Below, piece by piece: positions 26,042-35,109 of a stretch of 64,000 bases of DNA. How positions within the stretch are numbered: the stretch's first letter is position 1; every line of letters begins with the position of its first letter. Where the stretch lies: assembly GCA_017451265.1 (NCBI GenBank), contig JAFSPU010000012.1:348445-412444 (forward strand). Reading direction: 5' to 3'. Below the pieces are notes generated by a model. It was not told the origin of the DNA, searched no databases, and worked only from the letters and a program-made list of their open reading frames with translations. The position numbers and the translations under genes are program-made. Source of the DNA: Clostridiales bacterium. GTDB lineage: Bacteria; Bacillota; Clostridia; Saccharofermentanales; Saccharofermentanaceae.

Positions 26042-26371
26042 ATGGCACACGATCACAGCGAGCTTCTTAAGAAGATAAAGAAAGACATGCCTGCCGACGA
26101 ACAGCTTCAGGACTTAGGCGACCTGTTCAAGATCTTCGGTGACACCACCAGGATCAAGATCATGTATGCGCTTTATGAAGGCGAGATGTGCGTCTGCGCG
26201 ATCTCTGAGCTTTTATGCATGACACAGTCGGCGATCTCCCATCAGCTTAAGACTCTGAAGGATGCCAACCTGGTCAGCGCCAGAAGAGACGGCAAGGAGA
26301 TCTACTACAGCCTTTCCGATGAGCACGTTAAGTCGATCATCGCAGAAGGCTTCGAGCATATTACTGAATAA
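26042..26371 (+). CDS. ArsR/SmtB family metal-sensing repressor
   Basis: The protein has 109 residues from ATG 26042, which AGGAGG precedes by eight bases. The winged helix is clear: LFKIFGDTTRIKIMYAL, then GEMCVCAISELLCMTQSAISHQLKTLKDA (recognition helix about 60-75) and the wing RRDGKEIYYSL. The ELCVC-type motif is EMCVCAISELL, as in CadC/SmtB proteins; the terminal stretch DEHVKSIIAEGFEH supplies alpha-5 metal ligands (Asp, His, Glu, His). It should sense Zn, Cd or Pb and repress its own operon through the overlapping operators. Confidence 0.94.
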   Translation: MAHDHSELLKKIKKDMPADEQLQDLGDLFKIFGDTTRIKIMYALYEGEMCVCAISELLCMTQSAISHQLKTLKDANLVSARRDGKEIYYSLSDEHVKSIIAEGFEHITE

Positions 26372-26396
26372 TTAATAGGAAAGGAAAATAAACACT

Positions 26397-26615
26397 ATGA
26401 AAAAGACATTTGAACTGGAAGATCTGGATTGCGCTAACTGCGCAAGAAAGATGCAGGAAGCAGTAGAGAAGATCGAGGGAGTTAATTCCTGCTCTGTTAA
26501 CTTCATGACTCAGAAGATGATCCTCGATGCTGACGACGCCAAGTTCGACATGATCCTTAAGGAAGCTATCAAGGTAATGAAGAAGGTCGAACCCGACTGC
26601 ACAGTAGTTCTTTGA
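26397..26615 (+). CDS. Stand-alone heavy-metal-associated (HMA) domain protein
   Basis: The 72-residue protein is a single HMA domain with the metal-binding motif DCANC near residues 12-15 and a ferredoxin-like pattern. The ATPase encoded next lacks the usual N-terminal HMA domain, so this protein probably serves as its detached metal-binding domain or chaperone. It lies 15 bases before the ATPase gene. Confidence 0.92.
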   Translation: MKKTFELEDLDCANCARKMQEAVEKIEGVNSCSVNFMTQKMILDADDAKFDMILKEAIKVMKKVEPDCTVVL

Positions 26616-26630
26616 TAGGAGGTTATAAGT

Positions 26631-28517
26631 ATGAAGTTCAAGCTCACCCGTAAACAGAAGAAGATGTTATACCGTATCATCGCTGCAGGAATCCTCCTCG
26701 CGGCGGCCGCGGTCATAACACATTTCACTGAGTTGCCGTGGTGGGCAGACCTTCTCATCTTCGTCGTGCCTTACGTAGTATCCGGTTACGACGTGCTTAA
26801 GACCGCCGCGATCAACCTCCTTCACGGTCAGGTCTTTGATGAGAAGTTCCTTATGATGGTGGCAACTGTCGGAGCTTTCGGAGCAGGAGAGTATCCGGAA
26901 GCTTCGGCAGTCATGCTGTTCTATCAGGTAGGAGAGTTATTCCAGAGCATCGCTGTCGGAAGATCCAGGAAGTCCATCTCGAACCTCATGGACATCAGAC
27001 CTGACAGCGCAACTGTAATAAGGGATGGAGAAGAGATAACAGTCAGCCCCGATGAAGTTGAGGTCGGTGAGCTGATCGTGATCAGACCGGGAGAGAAGAT
27101 CCCTCTGGACGGCATAGTTGAAGACGGAACAAGTTCGATCAACACGGCGGCACTGACCGGTGAGTCTGCGCCTGTTGACGTGGCATATAGTGACAATGTA
27201 ATAAGCGGTACGGTAAACCTCACGGGTGTGCTCAAGGTCAAGACGACCAGCACTTTCGGTGAGAGCACGGTATCGAAGATCCTGGAGCTCGTGGAGAACT
27301 CCTCAGAAAAGAAGGCCAAGGTAGAAAACTTCATCACGAAGTTTGCGCGCTGGTACACGCCCTGCGTCGTTATCGCGGCTTTGCTTCTCGCAGTAATACC
27401 TCCCGTCATTCTCGGCATCGGCAGCTGGGACGTGTGGAAGACGTGGCTTGTAAGAGCATGCGTATTCCTCGTAGTATCCTGCCCCTGCGCTCTTGTGGTT
27501 TCGGTTCCGCTGTCTTTCTTCGGAGGCATCGGAGGCGCCGCAAAGGAAGGCATCCTCATCAAGGGCGCCAACTACATGGAGACGCTCGCAGCCATCGACA
27601 CGGTGGTTTTCGACAAGACGGGCACGCTTACCAAGGGCATCTTTGCCGTGGATGACATTCACCCGCAGCAGATCGAAAGTGCGGAGCTGCTCGACATTGC
27701 GGCGGCTTGCGAGAGCTTCTCGAGTCACCCTGTGGCGCAGTCCATTGTGAGGGCGCACGCGGACCACATCGACAGCACACGCATAGGCGAGGTGCAGGAG
27801 ATCGCGGGCAAGGGCGTGGAGGCCGTCATCGACGGCGCGAAGTACTTCTGCGGTAACGGACAGCTCATGGAGCTGTGCGGCGCGGACTACCATGACTGTC
27901 ACCTGACGGGCACCATCATCCACCTTGCAAAGCAGACGGGCGAGGGCACTGCCGAGTACCTGGGCCACATCGTAATCAACGACGAGATCAAAGAGGACTC
28001 CGCAGCAGCCGTGGAGCGCCTGAAGATGATAGGCATCAAGCGCATCGTGATGCTCACGGGCGACAAGGAAAAGGTCGCAAAGAGCGTGGCGGAGAAGCTG
28101 GGCCTTACCGAGTACCATGCAGAGCTTCTGCCTGCGGATAAAGTCGATCAGGTGGAGAAGCTTCTTGCCAAGGGAGGCAAGCTCGCCTTCACGGGCGACG
28201 GCATTAATGATGCGCCTGTGCTTATGAGGGCAGACCTCGGCATCGCCATGGGTGCCATGGGTTCTGATGCTGCCATAGAGTCGGCTGATGTAGTACTGAT
28301 GGATGATAAGCCGACAGGAATCGCCAAGGCAGTCCTGATCGCCAGAAAGACGATGCGCATAGTTAAGGAGAATGTCTTCTTCGCGCTCTTCGTTAAAGCG
28401 GTCATCCTGGTACTCGGTGCAGTCGGAATTGCCAACATGTGGCTGGCGGTTTTCGGTGATGTAGGAGTGCTGATACTGGCGATCCTGAATGCCGTGAGGG
28501 CAATGAGAGTAAAATAA
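26631..28517 (+). CDS. Heavy-metal P1B-type ATPase, Zn/Cd/Pb class
   Basis: The 628-residue protein has the P-type ATPase signatures: TGESAPV (actuator), the membrane metal motif SCPCALV, phosphorylation site DKTGTLTKG, SSHPVAQS (HP motif) and GDGINDAP. The last membrane segment has FGDVGVLI, with the Asp characteristic of ZntA/CadA-type (P1B-2) pumps. It begins directly with membrane segments and has no fused HMA domain, which the preceding gene provides separately. Regulation is by the ArsR protein. It would export Zn, Cd or Pb. Confidence 0.95.
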   Translation: MKFKLTRKQKKMLYRIIAAGILLAAAAVITHFTELPWWADLLIFVVPYVVSGYDVLKTAAINLLHGQVFDEKFLMMVATVGAFGAGEYPEASAVMLFYQVGELFQSIAVGRSRKSISNLMDIRPDSATVIRDGEEITVSPDEVEVGELIVIRPGEKIPLDGIVEDGTSSINTAALTGESAPVDVAYSDNVISGTVNLTGVLKVKTTSTFGESTVSKILELVENSSEKKAKVENFITKFARWYTPCVVIAALLLAVIPPVILGIGSWDVWKTWLVRACVFLVVSCPCALVVSVPLSFFGGIGGAAKEGILIKGANYMETLAAIDTVVFDKTGTLTKGIFAVDDIHPQQIESAELLDIAAACESFSSHPVAQSIVRAHADHIDSTRIGEVQEIAGKGVEAVIDGAKYFCGNGQLMELCGADYHDCHLTGTIIHLAKQTGEGTAEYLGHIVINDEIKEDSAAAVERLKMIGIKRIVMLTGDKEKVAKSVAEKLGLTEYHAELLPADKVDQVEKLLAKGGKLAFTGDGINDAPVLMRADLGIAMGAMGSDAAIESADVVLMDDKPTGIAKAVLIARKTMRIVKENVFFALFVKAVILVLGAVGIANMWLAVFGDVGVLILAILNAVRAMRVK

Positions 28518-28574
28518 CTACCTGAAAATGAAAAAACGACTACCTGAGGTAGTCGTTTTAGGTAGTTATTTTTT
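28511..28574. terminator. Nested double inverted repeat terminator between convergent genes
   Basis: The inner stem AAAACGACTACC/GGTAGTCGTTTT (28533-28544 and 28548-28559) has a three-base loop. An outer stem AAAATAACTACCT/AGGTAGTTATTTT (28511-28523 and 28560-28572) begins at the ATPase stop codon. T-runs exist on both strands, so it can terminate both the ATPase operon and the convergent gene. Confidence 0.85.
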
Positions 28575-28585
28575 CCGGAAAACAA

Positions 28586-30781
28586 TCAGTTGATCCTGTA
28601 GATCGTCGTTGCTTCCTCGGGGAAGTAAGCGACCGGCGTCAGATACTCAGCGAAGAACTCCTTGTTATAAAGTGCTCCTGAAGGATAATCGTATCCGAAG
28701 AACTCCGGATCATCAATCAGGTAATTGATGCCTCTGGAAGCGCAGTAGCTTCTGAATGCGTCGATATCGTTATTGCAGCCGGAGATGAGCCAGTAGTAGA
28801 CCTGCTCGCGGGTGTAAGTGTCATGGCCTGCAGACCATGCGTAGTAAGGCCAGCCGTAGTAGGCAGGGCGTCCTGCAAGGAAGAATCTGTTCATGGCCCA
28901 CTGAGGTGTCAGGAAGACATCATTGGGGTCGGTATTCTCTATGATCCACTCTGTAAGATCGGACTCGGTGTTGACCTCAATGTAATTCTTGTTGAGGTTG
29001 TAGTAAGTGCACCACTCGGATACGCCGGTAGCCGTAAGCGGAACGATCAATGCTGCAGCCAGAACGATGAGTCCTGCGCGCACTGCGATGTAGCCCGCCT
29101 TGGGAAGCTTCTCCTTGATCTTGGTGGGAGGTGCCATCATCTCGGCAATGCCGGAAGCGACGAAAACGTCGATCAGGATAAGCGAGAACTGAATGAACTT
29201 GTGGTTGGCGAGCATCTCCAGGGAAACGCGGAAGTTAAACGCGAATATCATAGGCGCGAGGAACGCCAGGAACATAAGCTCGCGGTAAACGGGCTTCTTG
29301 CCCAGGATGTTTCTTACCAGGATGTAGATCACATAGATGCCTGCCACGATCAGTGTAAGACCCGTGACGATAAGCAGGTAATTCGAGATGCCCGTGGGAG
29401 TCTTGTTCTCACAGATGAAGCCGGTCTGGTGCTTGAAGCTTACGACATTAGAAGCGCTGCCGGCAAAGATCTTAGTCTGAATAAAAGCTGACAGGACTGC
29501 TACTGCTGCGACTGCAGCATAGAGGACACGTGTCTCCGAGAAGACCGCCATGATGAGCAGTACGAGCAGCACGCCGATGAGCGCAGAGCCGTGGAAGAAC
29601 GGCAGTGTGGCGGCGATGATGCATGCCAGGATGGAGATGCCCCAGGGGTTAAGCGGGTCGGGGTTTCTGAAGATCCATGCCTCACGGGAGGCGATGAAAG
29701 TCTTGAACCACTTGGCTTCTGCGGGTGTGCCTGCTGCCTCGCTAGTCTTGATGAGGCTTACGCACATGCGTCTTACGAAAGGCGTCATGAGGATGATCAG
29801 GATCAGCATGGCCCCCACGCCGAGCATGAGGTGGCGCTGGTTGGGATATACGTTGATGGCCCAGATTCCCCAGCTGTCGTAAGGTGTCTTCTCGTACCAG
29901 GTGGTGCCCTGCGCAATGGACTGCAGAGCAGCCTTAAGCGGGATGCCGTTCTGCATCAGCTCCTTGATGTGGTAGAACACGTTAAGTGAGCTTCTGAACA
30001 GCACGAAAAGCGGTGCCAGTGCGAAAGCGGGCTTCTTACGTGAAAGAAGAACCGCGAGAACACCGAGCAGCTCAAGTGCGCACACCATTGTGATGATGCT
30101 CGGCACATTTAAAGCGAGATCGATGGAGAAGCCCAGGTACTCGAGCATGCCTGCCAGGAAGTAGAAGAAGAAATGGTACTGGATACCGTCTCCCGAGAAG
30201 TGCATGTACTGGGTAGGGAAGTTGAAGCCCTCAGCGAAGGATGAGACCATCGCAGTGTGAGGCGAAAGATCCGAGAAAGTGGAGTAGCCTGCGCGGAGGA
30301 TGCCGTCAGACAGGTCGTAAGTGTAAAGCATGAGGAAAGTGGCGATGCCCGTGAGAATCACGGTTACGATGCCGTAGTAGAACACATTGCCCATGGAGTG
30401 GACGTAAGTGGGGATCTTGCTGTCCTCTGTCTCGGCGCTTGTGAGCTTAGCCTTGTGGAGTCTCTTTACATAAGCGGAGAAGTTCACGCTGGTAAGGATG
30501 ATAAACACTGCGAAGGTCAGGAGCACTCCCGCGCGGCGGGCCATGTCGGTGCCGTCGACGACGAGGTTAAGAAGGTAGATGGCGTAGTAGTTAAACATGG
30601 TCACGCACAGCAGACCTGTGATGATTCCCGCGGGGGCGATGAACAGCACAGGCGGCAGCTTGTTTACGACGTTCTTCGAAGGAGAGCAGGCCGTGAAGAA
30701 TCTGCCTGTGTCAGGGATGCACATGTTGATAAAAGATATTCCGAATACCGCACAAACGGCTATGTACAAAATTGCGAGCAT
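28586..30781 (-). CDS. Large polytopic membrane protein, GT-C-like (731 aa)
   Basis: The protein has around 13 to 15 hydrophobic segments and ends in a soluble region of about 130 residues. The early external loop contains GILRAGYSTFSDLSPHTAMVSSF, with an Asp-Leu-Ser-Pro-His pattern like the acidic loop of GT-C glycosyltransferases. A later NAFRS/NPHD-like stretch WIIENTDPNDVFLTPQWAM is typical of that type of membrane protein. Such proteins use polyprenyl-phosphate sugars for cell-surface glycans, but no substrate can be named. It is monocistronic between a convergent terminator and a divergent gene. Confidence 0.7.
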   Translation of the reverse strand: MLAILYIAVCAVFGISFINMCIPDTGRFFTACSPSKNVVNKLPPVLFIAPAGIITGLLCVTMFNYYAIYLLNLVVDGTDMARRAGVLLTFAVFIILTSVNFSAYVKRLHKAKLTSAETEDSKIPTYVHSMGNVFYYGIVTVILTGIATFLMLYTYDLSDGILRAGYSTFSDLSPHTAMVSSFAEGFNFPTQYMHFSGDGIQYHFFFYFLAGMLEYLGFSIDLALNVPSIITMVCALELLGVLAVLLSRKKPAFALAPLFVLFRSSLNVFYHIKELMQNGIPLKAALQSIAQGTTWYEKTPYDSWGIWAINVYPNQRHLMLGVGAMLILIILMTPFVRRMCVSLIKTSEAAGTPAEAKWFKTFIASREAWIFRNPDPLNPWGISILACIIAATLPFFHGSALIGVLLVLLIMAVFSETRVLYAAVAAVAVLSAFIQTKIFAGSASNVVSFKHQTGFICENKTPTGISNYLLIVTGLTLIVAGIYVIYILVRNILGKKPVYRELMFLAFLAPMIFAFNFRVSLEMLANHKFIQFSLILIDVFVASGIAEMMAPPTKIKEKLPKAGYIAVRAGLIVLAAALIVPLTATGVSEWCTYYNLNKNYIEVNTESDLTEWIIENTDPNDVFLTPQWAMNRFFLAGRPAYYGWPYYAWSAGHDTYTREQVYYWLISGCNNDIDAFRSYCASRGINYLIDDPEFFGYDYPSGALYNKEFFAEYLTPVAYFPEEATTIYRIN

Positions 30782-30946
30782 AGTACCTCGATATTATTAA
30801 AAATATACTTAAATTCTAACAAACAAGACTATGGTCATTTTTACATGCACGTTACTTTTGCACCGGTAACACAAATGTAACGCATATGCACATTTGAGAG
30901 TAAAACAGCATTGCTAAACTAGAACTACTCCAAGGAGGATCATGCC

Positions 30947-31987
30947 ATGAAGATCGTAGTTTTGGGCGGCGGTTTAAGCCCCGAGAGAGATGTTTCCAAG
31001 AAGTCCGCGAGCCTTATCGCGAATGCACTTTTAAGCAAGGGACACGAGGTTGCCCTTGTGGATCTCTATGACGGCATCGAGAATGATGATCCTGTCGCAA
31101 GTCTGTTCCGCACGGGAACGGACGAGCTGTTCTCATATGACATCCCCGAGGAGGAGCCGGACCTGGATAAGGTCATCGCCGATCACGGCGGCAGAAAAGA
31201 GTGGCTCGGTCCCCGCGTGATCGAGATCTGCAAGACTGCAGACTGCGTTTTCCTTGGCCTTCACGGTGCCAACGGCGAGAACGGAAAGACACAGGCCGTG
31301 CTTGAGGCTTACGACATAAGATACACGGGATGCGGCTACACAGGCTGCGTTCTGGCCATGGATAAGGGCCTTTCCAAGGCTCTCGTGGCAGGCGAAGGCT
31401 ACAAGACATCCAAGTGGTTCACCATAAGAGACGAAGACATCACTTACGAAGAGGTTGTCGACAGACTGGGACTTCCTTTCGTAGTTAAGCCTATCGGCTG
31501 CGGAAGCTCCTGCGGCGTCTCCATCGTACACTCCAAGGACGAGTTCGACAGCGCCATGAACTACGCTGAAAAATACGAAAGACACCTCATCATAGAGCAG
31601 TACATCAAGGGCCGTGAGATTACTGTCAGCATCCTTGACGGCAAGGCTCTTCCCATCACTGAGATCATCCCTCACGAGGGTTTCTACGACTATAAGAATA
31701 AGTATCAGGCGGGACTTACCACACACGTCTGTCCTGCAAAATTCACCGAAGAGGAGACGGCAAGGGCAAAAAGAATAGCCGAGGAAGAGTTCCACATCCT
31801 CCGCATGACCGCATACGGCAGAATCGACATGATCTACGACGGCACGGACTTCTGGTTTATCGAGGCCAACAATCTCCCCGGCATGACAAACACTTCACTT
31901 CTTCCTGAGGCAGCGGCACAGACAGGCATCACTTACGAGGACCTGTGTGAGAGGATCGCCATCGCTGCGGGCAGGAGACACGCTTGA
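30947..31987 (+). CDS. ddl: D-alanine--D-alanine ligase family protein
   Basis: The 346-residue ATP-grasp protein carries the Ddl motifs: FLGLHGANGENGKTQ (N-terminal substrate loop), VVKPIGCGSSCGVS (ATP grasp), the YDYKNKYQAG loop and the C-terminal metal/substrate stretch EANNLPGMTNTSLLPEAA. It makes the D-Ala-D-Ala dipeptide for peptidoglycan. The central DY(x)nKY motif favours D-Ala over D-Lac. AAGGAGG precedes the ATG. It overlaps the following gene by four bases. A second canonical Ddl could exist elsewhere in the genome. Confidence 0.9.
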   Translation: MKIVVLGGGLSPERDVSKKSASLIANALLSKGHEVALVDLYDGIENDDPVASLFRTGTDELFSYDIPEEEPDLDKVIADHGGRKEWLGPRVIEICKTADCVFLGLHGANGENGKTQAVLEAYDIRYTGCGYTGCVLAMDKGLSKALVAGEGYKTSKWFTIRDEDITYEEVVDRLGLPFVVKPIGCGSSCGVSIVHSKDEFDSAMNYAEKYERHLIIEQYIKGREITVSILDGKALPITEIIPHEGFYDYKNKYQAGLTTHVCPAKFTEEETARAKRIAEEEFHILRMTAYGRIDMIYDGTDFWFIEANNLPGMTNTSLLPEAAAQTGITYEDLCERIAIAAGRRHA

Positions 31988-33228
31988 TAAGAACAGGCAT
32001 TATCGGAGGCGGTGCAGCGGGGCTTTTTGCTGCGTGTTTCCTTAAAAAGGAAGGCGCGTCTTTTACCCTGCTCGAGAAGGGGCCGGAGTGCGGCAGAAAG
32101 CTTCTGTTGACGGGTCACGGCAGGTGTAACCTCACCAACAGAAAGCCCGTTACAGAGCTCATGCAGGGTTACCATGAAGCATCGAAATTCATGAAGCCTG
32201 CGCTGTCTTCGTTTACTCCCGAGGACGTAATGGCCTTTGTGCAGGGTGAGCTCGGAGTATCCCTCAAGGAAGAGGAGAACAACAGGATCTTCCCCGTGTC
32301 GGACAAGGCTTCCGACATAAGGGACGCGCTCGTAGATTATGCTGGCGCGGAGAATATCAGGACCGGCTTCGAGGTCACGGACATCGAGTGCTCGGAAGGC
32401 TCCTGCGAGGGCAGGTTTACCGTCATCGGAAAGGACGGCACACGCTTAAGATTCGACGTTCTTATCATGGCGACGGGCGGCAAGACTTTCCCGCAGACGG
32501 GCTCTGACGGCAAGAGCTTTATCATCCTCGGAAACTCGCTCGGACATAAGGTGACACCCCTTTATCCTGCGCTCACGGGAATCCCGGTGGCAGGCGAGGA
32601 CAAGGAGTTTACTTCGTCTTTAAGCGGCGTCTCGGTCTATGCGGGCGCGGGTCTCTACCTCGACAACAGGAAGCACCAGAAGACCGAGGGCAACGTCCTC
32701 TTCACGCACGACGGCCTTTCAGGCCCCGCCATCACTGAGCTTGCCAGGGACATTCCCGAGGACGTCAGCGAGCATGACGGCTGGATCGAGCTGGACTTCA
32801 CCCCCGGCAGGGACGACACCGAAGTGGATAAGGAGCTCCTCGAGCAGATGAGGGTAAGGCCCGACACGAGGCTCGTAACCATAGGTGCTGATTATGTGCC
32901 CCACTCCGTTTCCAATGCGCTTGGAAAGAGAGCCGGCGTCACCGACATCACGGCAGCCAACATCACGCGCGAGCAGCGCAAGGAGTATATCAGGAACTTA
33001 AAGCACCTTCACCTTACGATCGACCGTCAGCCGAAGTTTGAGACGGCTTACGTAACCCGCGGAGGCGTGGCCCTGGACGAGATCAACAGGAAGACCTGTG
33101 AGTCCAAACTGCTTCCCGGCCTTTACATCATCGGCGAGGCTCTTGATGTCGACGGTATAAGCGGAGGTTATAATCTCCAGGCCGCCGCAAGTGAAGCTTA
33201 TATCGCAGTCCGCGGCATTATGTGTTAA
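31984..33228 (+). CDS. HI0933/YhiN-type FAD-binding oxidoreductase
   Basis: The 414-residue flavoprotein starts with a Rossmann motif GIIGGGAAGLFAA and continues with KLLLTGHGRCNLTN, a hallmark of the HI0933 (aminoacetone oxidase) family. LYIIGEALDVDGISGGYNLQAA near the end is also diagnostic. I use the TTG at 31984, since it coincides with the ddl stop (TTGA) and gives a full N-terminus; no in-frame ATG is near. The physiological substrate of the family is uncertain. Confidence 0.9.
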   Translation: MIRTGIIGGGAAGLFAACFLKKEGASFTLLEKGPECGRKLLLTGHGRCNLTNRKPVTELMQGYHEASKFMKPALSSFTPEDVMAFVQGELGVSLKEEENNRIFPVSDKASDIRDALVDYAGAENIRTGFEVTDIECSEGSCEGRFTVIGKDGTRLRFDVLIMATGGKTFPQTGSDGKSFIILGNSLGHKVTPLYPALTGIPVAGEDKEFTSSLSGVSVYAGAGLYLDNRKHQKTEGNVLFTHDGLSGPAITELARDIPEDVSEHDGWIELDFTPGRDDTEVDKELLEQMRVRPDTRLVTIGADYVPHSVSNALGKRAGVTDITAANITREQRKEYIRNLKHLHLTIDRQPKFETAYVTRGGVALDEINRKTCESKLLPGLYIIGEALDVDGISGGYNLQAAASEAYIAVRGIMC

Positions 33229-33263
33229 AATCTTCGAAGATTTTAAATAAGGGGGAAACCCTC

Positions 33264-33749
33264 ATGTCTGAGAAAAGGACTGATTACATCAGCTGGGACG
33301 AGTATTTTATGGGCGTCGCCAAGCTGGCTGCACAGAGAAGCAAGGACCCCAGTACCCAGGTTGGAGCATGTATAGTCAATTCCGATAACATGATTGTCTC
33401 CGTCGGTTATAACGGACTTCCTGCAGGGTGCTCAGATGACGATTTCCCCTGGGCAAGAGAAGGCGAGGTATTCGATACCAAGTACGCTTATGTGTGTCAC
33501 GCCGAGCTCAATGCCATCCTTAATTCCGGTACAGGCGATCTTCGCGGAACGAGAGTCTATGTCACGCTTTTCCCCTGCGAAGGATGTACGAAGGCACTTA
33601 TCCAGAAGGGTGTTAAGGAAGTAATCTACGCTGACGACAAGTATCACGATATGCCCGGCACGATGGCTGCCAGAAGGATGCTTGATGCAGCAGGTGTTAA
33701 ATATACGAAGTATGAACCGTCCGGCCGCAAGATCGAGCTGGATGTCTGA
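33264..33749 (+). CDS. Deoxycytidylate (dCMP) deaminase
   Basis: The 161-residue protein is a zinc-dependent deaminase: CHAELNAILN (His and catalytic Glu) and FPCEGCTK (two Cys ligands). The N-terminus with SKDPSTQVGACIV matches the dCMP deaminase branch rather than cytidine or tRNA deaminases. It converts dCMP to dUMP for thymidylate synthesis. I use ATG 33264 with AAGGGGG upstream. An in-frame GTG at 33222 overlaps the preceding stop and a 22-bp palindrome (33225-33246) and is unlikely to be used. Confidence 0.93.
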   Translation: MSEKRTDYISWDEYFMGVAKLAAQRSKDPSTQVGACIVNSDNMIVSVGYNGLPAGCSDDDFPWAREGEVFDTKYAYVCHAELNAILNSGTGDLRGTRVYVTLFPCEGCTKALIQKGVKEVIYADDKYHDMPGTMAARRMLDAAGVKYTKYEPSGRKIELDV

Positions 33750-33782
33750 TCATAAAGAAAGCAGGAGTGTGGAGAGTAAGTT

Positions 33783-35105
33783 ATGAGTGAGTTAAAGTCA
33801 TTTATCTGGGACGAGAAGAATGAGTGTATGGAGGAGGCCGAGCGCCGCGAGCTGGTAGGCAAGCGCCTCGTATCCGCAGTAAGAAGGACATACGATAACG
33901 TTCCTTATTACAGAAAGAAGTTGGAGCTTGAGGGTATCAGCCCTGACGATATCAAGGGCATGGATGATATCGAGAAGCTTCCTTTCTGCGACAAGCTCGA
34001 CTTCAGAGATAACTATCCTTTCGGAACGCTGGCTGTTCCCATGGATCAGCTCGTAAGATTCCACGCTTCATCCGGTACCACGGGTAAGATGAAGGTCGTA
34101 GGCTATACAGCAAACGACGTTGACCTTTGGTCGGATGCTCTTTGCCGCTGCTTCGCCATGTCCGGTATGCAGAAGGGTGACCTCGTACACATCGCTTACG
34201 GCTACGGACTCTTCACGGGAGGCCTCGGCCCCCACTACGCATGTCAGAAGTTCGGTTCTGTAGCGATCCCGGTTTCCGGCGGTAACACAGCCCGTCAGAT
34301 CCAGATCCTCACTGAGTGGCAGCCTCAGGTTATCATGTGCACACCTACATACATGCTGCACATCATCGACGTAATCGAGAAGAACGGTATTGATAAGTCT
34401 CTTCTTAAGCTCCGTTCCGGTATCTTCGGCGCAGAGGCGTGGACACATGAGATGAAGGATCAGATCGAGTCCAGGATCGGACTTAAGGCATTCGATATCT
34501 ACGGACTTACGGAGATCGTAGGACCCGGCGTAGGCTGTTCCTGCCCTTACTGCAACGATCAGATCCACATCAACTCCGACCTGTTCTGGCCTGAGATCGT
34601 AGATCCCGAGACAGGTAAGGTTCTGCCTGAGGGGGAGATGGGTGAGCTCGTATTCTCATCGCTTCTCAAGGAAGGCGTTCCGATGATCCGCTATAACACG
34701 CACGACCTCACACGTATCCACTACGGCAAGTGCCAGTGCGGAAGAACAACCCCGAGGATCGACAAGATCACAGGCCGCGCAGACGACATGCTCATCATCA
34801 GAGGCGTTAACGTATTCCCGACTCAGATCGAGGCTGCGGTAATGAAGTTCAAGGAAGTTCTCCCTCACTACATGATCTATGTAGACCGCGTAAATAACCT
34901 CGATGTTATCTCAGTTAAGATCGAGCTGAATCCTGACCTCATGTCAGATACGATGTCCGGTCTCGAGAAGCTCACCAAGGCCATCGAGGGCGAGATCTCT
35001 AACATCACGGGCATCCACGCCAAGGTTCTCCTCGTAGAGCCCAGATCCCTGCCGAGATCGGAAGGTAAGATGGTAAGAGTTATCGATTCAAGATTTAAGA
35101 AGTAA
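33783..35105 (+). CDS. paaK: Phenylacetate--CoA ligase family (PaaK-like AMP-binding enzyme)
   Basis: The 440-residue protein has the ANL adenylating fold: the P-loop [16 protein letters not shown], an acyl pocket region with [17 protein letters not shown], and the C-terminal [14 protein letters not shown]. Length and motifs match PaaK. In anaerobic Clostridia these enzymes activate phenylacetate, indoleacetate or similar aryl acids. No further aromatic pathway gene is nearby, so the acid substrate is unproven. Only four bases separate it from the GH5 gene. Confidence 0.9.
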   Translation: MSELKSFIWDEKNECMEEAERRELVGKRLVSAVRRTYDNVPYYRKKLELEGISPDDIKGMDDIEKLPFCDKLDFRDNYPFGTLAVPMDQLVRFHASSGTTGKMKVVGYTANDVDLWSDALCRCFAMSGMQKGDLVHIAYGYGLFTGGLGPHYACQKFGSVAIPVSGGNTARQIQILTEWQPQVIMCTPTYMLHIIDVIEKNGIDKSLLKLRSGIFGAEAWTHEMKDQIESRIGLKAFDIYGLTEIVGPGVGCSCPYCNDQIHINSDLFWPEIVDPETGKVLPEGEMGELVFSSLLKEGVPMIRYNTHDLTRIHYGKCQCGRTTPRIDKITGRADDMLIIRGVNVFPTQIEAAVMKFKEVLPHYMIYVDRVNNLDVISVKIELNPDLMSDTMSGLEKLTKAIEGEISNITGIHAKVLLVEPRSLPRSEGKMVRVIDSRFKK

Positions 35106-35109
35106 TCTC

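Noticed and set aside
33225-33246. 22-bp perfect palindrome TTAAAATCTTC/GAAGATTTTAA
   Set aside because: It overlaps a stop codon and is short on loop; it lacks a T-run after the stem and is not followed by a terminator-like tail. Retained only as a note.
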